Assembly: GCA_949752735.1 (NCBI GenBank)
Contig: OX457051.1
Coordinates: forward strand, 1,873,501-1,937,500
Direction of reading: 5' to 3'
Source of the DNA: Lumbricus terrestris
Taxonomy: Eukaryota; Annelida; Clitellata; Crassiclitellata; Lumbricidae
DNA length: 64,000 nucleotides
Under the pieces are notes generated by a model, which worked only from the letters and a program-made list of their open reading frames with translations, was not told where the DNA came from and did no database searches. Shown in pieces: positions 34,909 to 45,704 of the stretch; within the stretch, counting starts at the first letter, position 1, and every line of letters begins with the position of its first letter. Both the position numbers and the translations under genes were made by a program.

Positions 34909-35273
34909 TTATTTTCTGCCTGGTTCTCCTTTGTACGGATAGCGAATGCAGACCATAATGCGAGCGGATTCGGTGTAACTGCCGAGCGATATATCGTGCT
35001 GGTAATCATCGACACACGATAGAGAACTTGTTGTCGGTAAATCGTCTGGGTAATAGTGACTGATGAGGCAGCCGAAGTTTCCTCCGGCCTTCATCAGACC
35101 GGTGTAGTCATCGTACAATGGAATTCCGTTGATTGTGAAACGACATTCAGTGTTTCGTCCATCGATGTCATCCGAAGGCGCCCAGAAATAGCACAGCCGT
35201 GTAAAGCCTTTCGACGCGTTGTATTGCGCCCAGTCCAAGGTTGTACCACAGGCCAACGACGCATCGTAGTTAG
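34909..35273 (-). CDS. Gene B, terminal exon: six-cysteine C-terminal domain
   Basis: A 365-bp last exon, phase 1 in, with acceptor TACTCAG and a TAA stop at 34909-34911. It encodes NYDASLACG...LCYFWAP...TECRFTING...FGCLISHYYP...LSCVD...IMVCIRYPY and ends KGEPGRK, the same length as gene A's. Differences are conservative (Y to F, V-type and charge swaps), and all six cysteines and the frame are kept. That argues that both copies are functional. The domain is not one I recognise. Confidence 0.85.
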
Positions 35274-35391
35274 CTGAGTACAAACAGATGTCAAATTATA
35301 ATGCTAAGACGATACAGGAAAAACACAAAATAAGGTAATAGGCATTCAGTATTCACGTAATTATTGATATAGTAATTGTTGAAAATTAAAT

Positions 35392-35815
35392 ATTCATTCA
35401 AAAATTTATATAGCGCTTCTTCACGGAGACTACTGAGAAGCGCTCCCGACTCTAGCACGGTAAAAAGGACAGTTTTGAGTTTAATGAAAAAAGTTTTAGA
35501 AAAAACCACGGGAAGCAGACCTAGCTGCTCTGGGAGCCCATTCCAGACAACTGGACCGATCACATAAAAGGCTCTATTCTGCATCGTTGCAGTTCGTGCA
35601 AATGGGACCAAGAGCAATCCCTTATGTGCAGAACGAAGGGGACGGGGTCTTGGGTACTAGTGGAGCGATTTAGCTCACGCAAGTAGCGTGGGGCAATTCT
35701 AAGCTGGCATTGCCTAACTAGAGCAGCGATCCTAAATTCGATGCGCTGCCGAGTAGGAAGCCAGTGTAATGTCTCCAGCATACAGCTTGACACATGATAA
35801 AATTTAGGAATTTGA
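35392..35815 (-). mobile_element. CR1/L2-like LINE, 3' end
   Basis: The - strand encodes LETLHWLPTRQRIEFRIAAL, then VPFARTATMQNRAFYVIGPV, then VWNGLPEQL with one frameshift. The 3' tail is GGGAGCGCTTCTCAGTAG, then GCGCTATATAAATT. It sits in gene B's last intron, where gene A has no such insertion. Confidence 0.75.
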
Positions 35816-35877
35816 GTAGTTGTGAGACTACCAATATGAAAACAGCTCCCCTCAGAATGACTACCACTATGAAAACA

Positions 35878-35945
35878 GTACGTGTGTTTGTATGTGTGTG
35901 TATGTCTGTGTGTCTATGTGTTTGTCTGTGTATGTCTGTGTGACT
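35878..35945 (+). repeat. TGTG/TCTG-rich simple repeat
   Basis: Irregular GTGTGT and GTCTGTGTA repeats. Confidence 0.6.
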
Positions 35946-36161
35946 AGCCACCCCCTAATTAATATTTATGTAATGCTATGACGTCATATTCCAGATCCTT
36001 CTAGAAGATTCGAGTATTCCTATTGTTCGTTGAACTTTCAGCATTATTGGTATGCATGTCTTGCAATAAAGAATTAATTTCCATGTTGCCGTATTCATTT
36101 AAGAATAAAAATCTTTTAGAGTAAAGCAATTTTCTTTAACTAGACCTGCTGATTAACTTAC

Positions 36162-36278
36162 ATGATTCACATTTCAATCCGGTCCAATTTGTCGAGCAAG
36201 TGCAAGTAAACGAATCTCCGCCCATGTTGATACAAGTCCCTCCGTTTAGACAAGGATTTGGATCGCAGGCGCCAATTG
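36162..36278 (-). CDS. Gene B, EGF-like exon 5
   Basis: A 117-bp phase 1-1 exon with acceptor CTGTTGCAG and donor GTAAGT. It encodes [15 protein letters not shown], then FTCTC, then NWTGLKC, with six cysteines. The NWT glycosylation sequon is shared with gene A. Confidence 0.85.
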
Positions 36279-36753
36279 CTGCAACAGATATTAACTTACA
36301 TCATGAACAATAGAACATTCACCGATATCAAATTCTCGCTATGGCAAATTATTATCATGTAATAATTCTACTTTTTACCGGGACTTTAAGAAGTGGATCC
36401 AACATCGCTGTACTGCACAGGGTTCAACCGATGTTCATATTGCTCCGCTCAGCGGCTCACAGTCGTACAAGCAGTCTAAAACAGTGTAACGCTGAGTCTC
36501 AAGATACGACAAAAAGCTACGGCAGCTCCAGATTTAACCACACTAGATTAATGGTCGATTGGGAAATGTCTACGAGATGATCAATTGACAACGTAACATG
36601 CAAGAGGTCCTTGTTAGGCAACTTGTAGCCCTCACCCGGGAGCTAAAAATGAGAAGATGTCCAATTACTCTTCAAGCGAATCCTTACGGAGGAATGTCCT
36701 CACTTGTAGGCTACTCAAGCCGGGAGGTCATCACCATAGGAGGTGAGACCATC

Positions 36754-38577
36754 CAGGGCTTCTATCCCCCTAAGCAACCGGGCTCAATCCATTTCTTCCC
36801 CCTTCCTGGGCAATATGTAATCTATTATTATTATTTCATAAATTCTTACACGCGCAAGGTCACACCAAAGTTTGAATCTAGTTCCCTAACTAGGGAATGG
36901 TTTCTGGTGGGAGACAAACAAGCGTCCAGCAAACGATCACTGAAGCACATAGCGCCGAGACGGGGAGGAGTTTTGGGAAGGGTAGGTCTATGCGTCTCTC
37001 CCCATAAGAAATTTCTGCAATTTCCGCTTTGCAATTTCCGCATTCTGAGTTGTCATGCTTAAAAAATTACTCTTCTATTGCAATGGAGGAATTGCTGAAG
37101 AGTGGTCTAAGACTTAATATAGGCTACAGACCTTTAGGCATTTTCCATAATAATAATTTCATTTTAAGTTTTCTCATTGCAATGGTATAGCTAAGTTTAA
37201 ATTAAAATGTCATTTTGACAACATTACTCTAATACCTCGGTGCTGACAAAAGTGTTAATATTTTCAATAAAATATACTTATAATTACACTAATTTCTTTA
37301 TTTATCAAGTTAAGCGACTCCGTTGTGCTGGTGATGGACTAGACCGATAATTTCGAACGAGAGTAAACTTCTATACACTATATAGCGGCTTATAGCCTAC
37401 TTTGTTTCACTTGAATCCGCTTAGGCCATATCTATTTCTCTCTCTCTATAGAGGGAGAGAGAGCACAATGCAATACAATAAAATGCAATGTAGGCAAGGC
37501 CTACGTAATGAAGTTGTTTTACTAAGTGTTCAAGGAACAAAATATTTTGAAAATTTTACGGTCTGAAATTTGAAAGATATTACTGGGGAGAAGCCATTAT
37601 TATAGTTTAGTGTTTAATCGGTGTTTTCACTAGCCCCCTGCTTTGGGGAATTTAGGTTTGGGGAGGGTGGAAGGGTAAATGGCTGTTTTGCACGAACGGA
37701 AACTGCTCAGCCTGACAACCTTTGTAGTCTTTCACCTAGTTTTCCTCACAGAAACATGTATTCACTTCCCAAATACGCAGGTGACCTTATGTTTGGTAGG
37801 CCTACTTCGATGCTTTGCAGTCAAATTCTTCTACTAAACGAAAACTTCGCTTGTAAAAACCTGCTTATTTCTTGTGAGGGGGGAATGTTGCAATATATTT
37901 GGTCGATATGATACAGAAGTCGACCAGCGAAAGACGTGACCGATGACATGCACAGAATTCCCATCTCATCTCTAGTTGTTGTAACTGCAAATTTGTGTAG
38001 CGCTGCTTCTGGAAAGACTCTATTTTTTGTGAGGGGGGAATGTTGCAATATATACTTTTTAAGAGGGGAAATTATACATGTGCACAAGACTTATTGGCTT
38101 TTTCTGAGGGAATTCCCATTCCTTGGAGGAAACTCCCTCCAGAGACATCTAGGTTAAACACACTGCATTTAGGCTAGTTGTACAAATATAGTATTTGTAG
38201 GCCTGCCAGCATTAACATTAAATCAATTCATTATAATATGATTGTACCATTTATTAAAATAGCAAATAATATTGTTATAATTATGTAATAGTAAAATATG
38301 TCGTGGAATATAACAGTTCATGTGATGAAATAATGTAGGCTATACTATATATATTATGGAGTAACTAAAAACTGTTGCAATATTGCATAAATTCTATGGG
38401 AGGAAAACCTGGAAAGTAATTTATGGGGGAACTTCTTCCAAGAGATGCCCCGATTAATCATTGCCCTCCATGGCCGGCCTTCCCCCTATCGACGTTAATG
38501 TTTGGCTCTTTTCTGATTCCCCCCTGTTTTCCACTGGGCTCAGGTCGCGCCCACCATGTATAGGGATAGAAGCCCTG
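36754..38577. mobile_element. Non-autonomous hAT-like element, 1824 bp
   Basis: Inverted ends CAGGGCTTCTATCCC / GGGATAGAAGCCCTG are flanked by a perfect 8-bp duplication AGACCATC (36746-36753, 38578-38585). It is related to the 844-bp element at 29773-30616 but longer, with an internal repeat (GAGGGGGGAATGTTGCAATA at about 37877 and 38031). No transposase frame was seen. Confidence 0.8.
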
Positions 38578-38715
38578 AGACCATCCTGATCTTTCAAGAA
38601 GAGCAAGGCATGAATCCACCCGTGAACACATTCCTTGAGACTCGACGGAGCGCCGAAGGAGACAGAAGACAGATTTGTCGTGGCGAGGACGCTTCTAGGC
38701 CAGAGTGCAGAGCAA

Positions 38716-39160
38716 TTGACCACTTCCCTCAAGTCACGCCCAAAGAGGACTGATAAGAGAAAACCTCGACAAGGTACCAAAGGCCGCCGGGCCCAGACAG
38801 GTCGAAAGTCAAGCCGGGGTTAAGGCGTATACGTCGAAACCAAAACCGCTTGACCAGAATTATGGCCTACGCTATGGTTCAGAAACTACCATAAGAGGTG
38901 CTTCGAGATGGTCCTCGAGAAGACATGAGAGCAGAAGGAAGCGACAATTACCAGGCGACATTATGGAGAGCGATTTTCCTCCACTCAATCCGAGGTCGAA
39001 GAAAGCCAGGTCCACGAAGTTGGACAGGTCAATCGTGGATTACGTGATCCGCGAGGACGTGGTGAAAGCGATTGCGAACTCAGAGGAGAATCCTCCTGAT
39101 CTTGATAGGATAACCCGTGATCATATAAAGTTAGTCTCTCCGGATCTGCTTGCCGGTTAA
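38716..39160 (+). pseudogene. Open frame upstream of a LINE tail, identity unknown
   Basis: A + frame with no stop for about 145 codons ends at 39160, including RENLDKVPKAAGPRQVESQ and ESDFPPLNPRSKKARSTK. The basic, low-complexity composition and the adjoining LINE 3' tail suggest a LINE ORF1 remnant of an internally deleted element. It could also be host sequence. The hAT element at 36754-38577 interrupts its upstream neighbourhood. Confidence 0.35.
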
Positions 39161-39161
39161 T

Positions 39162-39240
39162 TTTTTGCCGTGCTAGAGTCGGGAGCGCTTCTGAGTAGTC
39201 CCCTTGAAGAAGCGCTATATAAATTCTTGAATGAATGAAT
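39162..39240 (+). mobile_element. CR1/L2-like LINE 3' tail
   Basis: GCCGTGCTAGAGTCGGGAGC, GCTTCTGAGTAGTCCCCTTG, AAGAAGCGCTATATAAAT and then GAAT repeats form a very clean copy of the family tail. No RT lies in front of it. Confidence 0.75.
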
Positions 39241-39286
39241 GAACGAAAAGTTAATACAGCCTCTGGGTCTTGTTAAGCAACGTTCC

Positions 39287-39740
39287 AAGTGGGTGGTCTC
39301 ATTGAAAGTGACATAACTTTTGTTAAGTTTGAGATATTTTGATGAAATCTGGCCATCAAGTGTAAATATAAATTCCCTTTAAGCCTGTAAAATGTGATTT
39401 AAACATTCTTATTTCTTGCCAAGATACTGGTAAAAACCGTACGGGGTGGGTTTTTTTTATAACCAACCCTGTATATGAATGTCTAATCTGTAGATTGCAT
39501 GTATTATGGTGATCAATAAAAGTATTGTTTTGCCAGTAATGAAGACGTTCCCCGTAGACAGGGTGGGCCAAAAAAGACCCACTACGGTTTTTGTCGATAT
39601 ATTGACCAAAAGTAAGAACCTCGAAAAGAAATTTTACACGCTTATAGACAATTCATATTTACACATCAAGACCAGATTTAATCAAAATATTTTAAACATA
39701 ACAAAAGTTATATCACTTTAATGAGGCCACTCACCTTTTT
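39287..39740. repeat. Long inverted repeat with mariner-like ends inside
   Basis: The left arm (GTGACATAACTTTTGTTAAG, GAAATCTGGCCATCAAGTGT) and right arm (ACACATCAAGACCAGATTTA, AACAAAAGTTATATCACTTT) are reverse complements over about 110 bp. The centre has CAGGGTTGG...CCCACC and CAGGGTGGGCC...CCCAC motifs of Tc1/mariner type. A one-arm relative lies at 42390-42630. Confidence 0.6.
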
Positions 39741-39770
39741 TGCCTTGATATTGATAGATGATCATTATTA

Positions 39771-39985
39771 TGGGGCGCGGTGGTGTAGTGGTGGCGTCGT
39801 TGCCTTGAAGTTGGAAGGTTCGAGGTTCGAATCCACCTCACGTCGCCGCGTAGGAACCTTGGGCAAGTCCTTCACTCGTAATTGCTCGGCGCTTCGGCGT
39901 GAAACTCCGATGCAGTGTCCGCTCTGCAGTCAGGAGCGCCTCTGAGTAGAGTTTGAAGGGGCGCTATAACAAATGCACGTACAAA
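39771..39985 (+). mobile_element. tRNA-derived SINE with LINE-like tail, intact copy
   Basis: 215 bp flanked by a perfect 8-bp duplication CATTATTA (39763-39770, 39986-39993). The head resembles a tRNA gene: GGTGTAGTGGTGGCG (A-box-like), then GGTTCGAATCC, a perfect RNA polymerase III B box. The body has CTTCGGCGTGAAACTCCGAT and GCAGTGTCCGC. The 3' part, CAGGAGCGCCTCTGAGTAGA...GGGGCGCTATA, matches the CR1/L2-like LINE tails, so it probably uses that LINE's RT (inference). Confidence 0.8.
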
Positions 39986-40441
39986 CATTATTACTATTTT
40001 AAAAAGAAACAGGGTACCAGAGTAGCTGCACGTCACTGTGAAGTCACTTACCAATATGACAATCACGTTGGCAAATAAGCAATCTGTCAAAACAATACTT
40101 TTGCTATTAAGGCAATGAAATCAAAATTTCTAAAAAATGAAAATGACCAAAGACAAAATGTGTAGTCAGCCACCTCTTGAGCAAGATCCTGGATATATAA
40201 GGCTATGAGCAACGTTTATTCTGGTAAACAGTGAGAGCGCAAAGATTTAGAGTGGTCTGAGAGTTAAGAGATTTGCCGTAAAATGAAAGGAGATCGGCTC
40301 AATGTTGAATTGTTGATTGTTCTGGTTTCATTGAGAAGGCCAATGGTCCCAAGTCTCTGGATTAGAACCGGATGGATTGATAATCAATTGCGGAGAGCTG
40401 TGCTGGGGAAATATCACAATCTGCAACCAAAACTAAGTAAG

Positions 40442-40581
40442 TAAGAGAATTGATGAGCGCATTGGAGTTGATATGGGAAGATTTGCCTTTGGAACGCATC
40501 AACAGAGCCATCAAGAACTTTGCAAAGAGACTCAAAAGAAGTTTTGGCATTGGTCGTGGACACATTGAACACAAGTTGTGA
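40442..40581 (+). pseudogene. Tc1/mariner-type transposase, C-terminal remnant
   Basis: The frame RELMSALELIWEDLPLERIN, then RAIKNFAKRLKRSFGIGRGH, then IEHKL ends at a stop (40579-40581). This matches the tail of DDE_3-type transposases, where a W..LP...I...I..F.KRL......GGH.EH pattern is usual. The catalytic part is not recognisable. A GGTGGGTGGCCTC box at 40680-40692 is the reverse complement of the one at 39725-39740 and may be the paired terminal repeat. Confidence 0.5.
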
Positions 40582-40719
40582 AGCACTATCAAGTTCATTT
40601 GACAACAGTTATATGAGATGTGACTTACAAAATCGTTATTTGTGACTTTTTGTTGCGTTGCGTTTTTGAATCGTCAAAAAACGGTGGGTGGCCTCTAGGG
40701 TGATTCACATTACAATGAA

Positions 40720-42389
40720 GAAAAAATAATTTTCTCTGATTGTCTGAGATTGTAGATTATTTTGTTCCTTTAGTCTTAGTGAACATTGCATCAAAAGTTT
40801 ATTGCAATATATGAATGTTTAGAGGTAGTTCAATGACCTTGAAATCTTAGATGGGGTCTATAATTATGAAGAAATCAATGCAATTGTCATTGACGAGACA
40901 CTCGAATGGAACATTTCCAATTAGATTAAGCTATAATCCTGTAAGTTGAAAGTATGTACATAGTCAGAGGCCATACATGAATAATTAATTCTTATTTTCT
41001 TGTGGTCAGTAAAAAAACCTGCTGAATTGTAATATTTGTTTTGACTGATGACGAAATTGCTACGAAATAGGAATAATTGTACATAATCGTATGAAAGTAT
41101 AAATACATGTATTTTTCTGTCTAGACATTGTGTTCAGACAGTGTGATATGAATAATCAAAAGCATTTTTATACACATTATTCTGAAATTTTGCTTTTAAA
41201 GTTTTCATTGCGTAAATATCATAGCTTATTTGGGGAATTCCATTTCCCTGGTAAAATTATCAAGATAATGAAAAGTGGCTTTCGGTCATTTGTTTGTGCA
41301 AACTTCATTTGTACAGACCTAGCTGCAACAGAATTTAAGTTTTAAAAATGGCTTCATTTAATATAATACCGCCATCAAAAAAAACATATAATTTATTTGG
41401 CAACCAGAACCAGAACAAGAAATCAAATCAAGCATCAAAGAAGCAAAGTAAACAAAATATACCAAAGCAGTGCTTAAGGAATGATGCTAATAGTTTCAAT
41501 TTGGTTGCACAGGAGACCCGGAAAGGGTCTTGCAATCCAACTAGGTGGGCCCCTGGGCGGTGATACCATGGAGAATGGTCATTAAGTTGCCATAGAGTGG
41601 TTTTAACATAAGATATAGTGAGACAAACCAACTTTAAGAAGAAGACAGCAAACACCTTAACTAAAAGCTCGGTTACACATTCGAAGAGCATAAGGCCTTT
41701 AGCAAAGTATGATGCACAAAGTCGCTTTTATTCAAAGTGAGAGATGGGAGGTTATTTAATAGTTTATCGATTTAAAAACTCTGTAATAAGAAACAATGAT
41801 AGGCCGCAGTGTGCCAGAATAATTCATTAGTTATTGTCGAATATAAGAGAACACAGTCTTAACTTAAAGAGACAAAGATCATATAGCAATCTGATGGAAA
41901 GGGGAATCTCATTCCATGCTTTAGCAGCTATTGCTATGGCAGTGTAAATGGAAGTGAACATGATGGAATTGTACCTATACTGATTCTAGTAGAGACGGTT
42001 GCTAGTGATGGAGTGTGTCATCTTAGATAACCAGGTGCATATGACACATGAATGGTAAATGTCACTTATTGTTTCGAGACCAATTTTTTTAGAGAGTTCA
42101 CTTTTAATTGACAGTCTCTAAGTTTAGAAATTTCACAGAATTCTGTTTTTCTGCTAGTCATAGAAACGAGGAGTAAGCATGGGAGCGTGAAAGCGCTGGT
42201 CCGGGGGAATCTGATACACCAGTTATCGACTGGTGTAGCTTCAATGCGAATGTATGTGGAAACTTTGGGCTCATTGAGCTAGCTCGAAAATACATTTGAC
42301 CTTGAAATGTATTATACACAATTTAATCTGGGTCTAAAGGGAACAAAATTAGCAACCATGCTCTTTGAAATTCGAAAATATTTTTTTTT
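40720..42389. other. Intron of gene B, no gene recognised
   Basis: AT-rich, with short frames that have no family signature. No repeat was recognised apart from a weak 122-bp-satellite-like stretch near 40700-40960. Confidence 0.4.
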
Positions 42390-42630
42390 AATCACCCTAG
42401 TGGCCTCCCTAAAAGTGATAGGGCCTATAGGCCTAACTTTTGTTCTGTTCGAAATATTTTGATGAAATCTAGCCATGAAGTGTAAATATGAATTGTCTAT
42501 AAACCTGTAAATTTCATTTCGAATTTTCTACTTTTGATCAAGATATTGGCAAAAAACTTAGGGTATTTTTGCCCACTATGTGTACGGGGTACGTCTTCAT
42601 TACTGACAAAACGAATACGCTAACAGTACA
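42390..42630. repeat. One-arm relative of the 39.3-kb inverted repeat
   Basis: GAAATATTTTGATGAAATCT, then AGCCATGAAGTGTAAATATG, then AAGATATTGGCAAAAA and TACGGGGTACGTCTTCATTA match the 39287-39740 element and its centre. Confidence 0.6.
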
Positions 42631-42677
42631 CACTGTCTTTGATTCAAGAACAAAAATTAATGTCTGAAGGTACATAC

Positions 42678-42791
42678 GTGTTTGACAGTTCTGTCCAGCA
42701 GATCCATCGGGGCAGAAGCATTGATAGCCTCCACAGTCGAAAACACAGGTACCACCGTTCAGACAGGGGCGACTAGCGCACAAGTCAATTA
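42678..42791 (-). CDS. Gene B, EGF-like exon 4 (seven cysteines)
   Basis: A 114-bp phase 1-1 exon with acceptor TCTTTGTAG and donor GTATGT. It encodes [19 protein letters not shown], then [12 protein letters not shown], with the same extra cysteine as gene A's exon 4. Confidence 0.85.
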
Positions 42792-42878
42792 CTACAAAGA
42801 AACGAAAAAGTAACGTTCGTCTCAGTGCATATCATTAATCTTTCATTCCTGCATGCGAATAATTAATTTCCACATCAC

Positions 42879-43037
42879 TTGTAGGGTCTGATATGAGACA
42901 ATTATTGAAGGGTTTGGAGCAATAACCCGGTATGTCGACATACCGATGTCTTGCGAAACAGTAATCCAGCGTAATCGGAAGATAGTCTAAACCCTGGGAA
43001 TATGGCGCAGATCTGAATATATCTGTCAGAGTCATTT
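42879..43037 (-). CDS. Candidate gene B-specific exon, 53 codons
   Basis: Between EGF exons 3 and 4 a - strand block has acceptor ACGTTTTTTAG, an open frame and a donor-like A/GTGATG. It gives a 159-bp phase 1-1 exon. It would encode TLTDIFRSAPYSQGLDYLPI, then TLDYC, YVDIPGYCSKPFNNCLISDP, with three cysteines. Gene A's matching intron has nothing similar. A decayed relative with a stop may lie antisense at 8851-8925. The donor is weak, and the piece borders a foldback element, so it may be transposon-carried. Confidence 0.35.
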
Positions 43038-43169
43038 CTAAAAAACGTTAAGTCAACATAACAGGGAATTGTGCATCTGGCAGAGTTCGACCATAACTCT
43101 ACGCTATATCCCGGTATGATGACAAACATTGGCGTGATTTCTTGCAAACTTTCCATTAAAGCCGTTGGT

Positions 43170-44095
43170 AGCGATTTCAAATTCCCTCCCCATAAACAGT
43201 ATCGCTCCCCCCCCCCGGTAACTTGAAACCGATTTTAAATTACCGGGGGGTATGATGAAACCGGTTTCAAGTTACCCTCGTGGGTTATTTGAAACCGGTT
43301 TCATCCTACCTCCTACGTTTTCAGGTTAACCCCTCAAAACAGTTATTTGATTGCGTCCATTTGCCTTGAGAAATAAAAACTGGATTAAGACATCTCATAG
43401 CTGAAATATATTGATGGTCTCTAGTTTAAATGGAAACTGGATGTAACAGGAAATTTTCGAATGAAAACGTCTTTCCAGTTTTCGTTTTTCAAGAATTCTT
43501 TTCATCAATTGACGATCCATTTTTCTAGCGTCATTTTCGCCAATTCAGCTTACATTTCTCAAAAATTCTTTTCATCAATCCAGATTTAATTTCTCAAAAG
43601 TTTTATCATCAATCCAGCTTAGTCTATATTTCAGACATAAGATACCTTTATCCAGCTTCCATTTCTCAAGCGTCCCTTTCGTCAATTAGCTTCCATTTCT
43701 CACAAATTCTTTTCATCAATCCTATTTAAGGAGGAGTTGTTCTCATCAGTCCCACTTGTATATAAAAATAAATAATATTGTTTTTTTTATCAATTCAGCT
43801 TCTGTTTCAAATGGAATTATTTCATCAGTGCATCTTCTTATTTCGGATGGAAATTATTTCGTTTAACCATTGTCTAATTTACAAGCACTACTTTCATCAA
43901 CTTACTTCATTTAGACCTACTATGCGTTGTAAGCAAAAGAACCTGTCGAGGTAGGCAAATCAAAGATGGGCAATGTGAACGTACGGGGACAATCTAAAAC
44001 CGATTTAATATTACCCCGGGGGTAATCTGAAACCGATTTCTGAATACCGGGGGTAAGTTGAAACGGGGGGTAATTTAAAAAATTTACACCAGTCC
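43170..44095. mobile_element. Foldback element, GGTAACTTGAAACC type
   Basis: The left outer array (GGTAACTTGAAACCGATTTT, GAAACCGGTTTCA) is mirrored on the right (GGTAATCTGAAACCGATTTC, GGGTAAGTTGAAAC, TTTACACC). The core holds irregular CATCAATCCAGCTT / CATTTCTCAA units, mostly in one orientation. It is more decayed than the 22.2-kb element of the same type. No target duplication was found. Confidence 0.65.
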
Positions 44096-44189
44096 AACAA
44101 TGTGGCTGTTTGACAAAATCTGTTATTGATCCGACTTGCGTTGGAATTGAACTGCGTCCCTGCTATCCAGGGCTGGATTAACAAATGTG

Positions 44190-44430
44190 GGTGGCCCGTC
44201 ATAATAGCCTGGTCAAAACAGCCCCGTCAAAACAGCCCGTCATAATCGCCCAATGACAAAATAGCCCCGTCACAATCGCCAAGGACAAAACAGCCCAGAA
44301 AATCAGTTCCCGACACAATAGCCCCGTCGAAATAGCCCCGTCAAAACAGCCCGTGTAAACAGTTCCGTGAAAATAGTCCAGTCATAGACGCCACCGACAA
44401 CTCAGTTCCACAACTTCTATTTCAAATATA
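44190..44430 (+). mobile_element. One arm of a CCCCGTC-type foldback
   Basis: It starts GGTGGCCCGTCATAATAG, as at the ends of the 27.2-kb element, and runs through CCCCGTC and CAATGACAAAATAGCC units to CAACTTCTATTTC. It corresponds to the reverse complement of 28465-28695. Confidence 0.65.
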
Positions 44431-44635
44431 GGGTCACATGAAAAATAATATTGCTAGCTAGGCCTATCATATATTATTGTTCTCGTATGAAAGGTTTTTT
44501 GTTTCCATCATAAAGCGCTTGACGAAAGTAGTAAAGGATACTGAAGTAGATATTTTTATTGTCTTGGACTAGAATGACGAAAGGAAAGCAAGCGTATTAC
44601 GCAAAAGTTAGATTTTCTGCCAAACAGAGACTTAC

Positions 44636-44749
44636 TCTGTTCACAGTAAAGTCCAGTGAAATATGGTGTACATGTACAGATATTTCCGTTTTCAGTGGCT
44701 TGACATGAACCGCCATTTTGACATGGATTGCTCGCGCAAGGTTCAATAT
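44636..44749 (-). CDS. Gene B, EGF-like exon 3
   Basis: A 114-bp phase 1-1 exon with acceptor GTTTTTTCAG and donor GTAAGT. It encodes IEPCASNPCQNGGSCQA, then ICTCTPYFTGLYC. This is the most divergent of the four 38-residue EGF pairs (31 of 38 identical), with changes clustered between cysteines 3 and 4. Confidence 0.85.
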
Positions 44750-45704
44750 CTGAAAAAACAAATTACCAGAACCTCTTCACATAAATATTATTATGGAATT
44801 TGGGCGAAGACGGAATAATTATGAATAATTCAGAGTTATTTAGCTCTAACGTAGGGTCGTGGGTTTATACGTAGGCATATTCTAACATACACTCATAGCA
44901 AGCACAGGACTGCTGCAGCTGCTGTCCTGTTTATTTGGTAGACAATATCACATCTGGACTCCGCATAAGGAATGATGAAGACTCGCTGGAACCGCAAATT
45001 TGACAGGTTCGTGGCATTACTGAATAACATGTCATCGAAACACCGGACGCTGCGAGAGGTGGTCACGGTCCGAAAAGGTCATAAGCCATCAAACGTAGCA
45101 AAAGAAAAACGTGGGCCATGACAAGTAAAATTCTCAATCCCAGGTTTACTTTTGAGCAACTGTAATATACAAATAGAGTCAACAAAGGATGAATGAAAGT
45201 GTGAGGTTACCAAATTATTGCCATAGCCTATATATGTCAGCATAATTATGAATAGTCGAAATCTAACGTAAGGGGACGTAGGATAATAGGGACACCTTAA
45301 GGACTTTTGATCAGTAATGACAACACTATTATAAATTTTAAACATGTTAATAATTATGTTCTTAATGCAAGTATCTCAGTATTTTTAACCAGCGGCAAAG
45401 ATTCTTTCCTGATTTAACATATTCTTGCAATATACATTCAGGTATGAGCTCTTGAGGTTATACCATTTAACGTCGTTGAGAGATCGTGTGTCACGAGTTA
45501 ATGCCGAGTTAAGCCCTAGCTATAATTATGGACCAGGGTGTTTAGGACTGCTATCGAATTACTAGACTAGAACAAAGCCCAAAAACTCGTTTAGAAAATT
45601 GTTGATAAAGAAAACAACTGAAAAGTAAACTGAATACAACACATGTAGAGCAAACAATATCGTAAATAGACTAAACCTATAGCACCCAAATCGCGAGCCG
45701 TTAC

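Noticed and set aside
39771..39840. A functional tRNA gene
   Set aside because: The B box is perfect but the A box is poor, no cloverleaf closes, and the copy has a SINE body, LINE tail and target duplication.
40040..40085. Gene B equivalent of the 12-nt micro-exon
   Set aside because: A GTAAGT follows GATTGTCATATTG on the - strand, but the nearest acceptor gives a 32-nt exon that breaks the frame.
43040..43165. Second upstream exon encoding MFVIIPGYSVELW
   Set aside because: The frame is open and IPGY recurs in the candidate exon, but no matching acceptor and donor pair was found.
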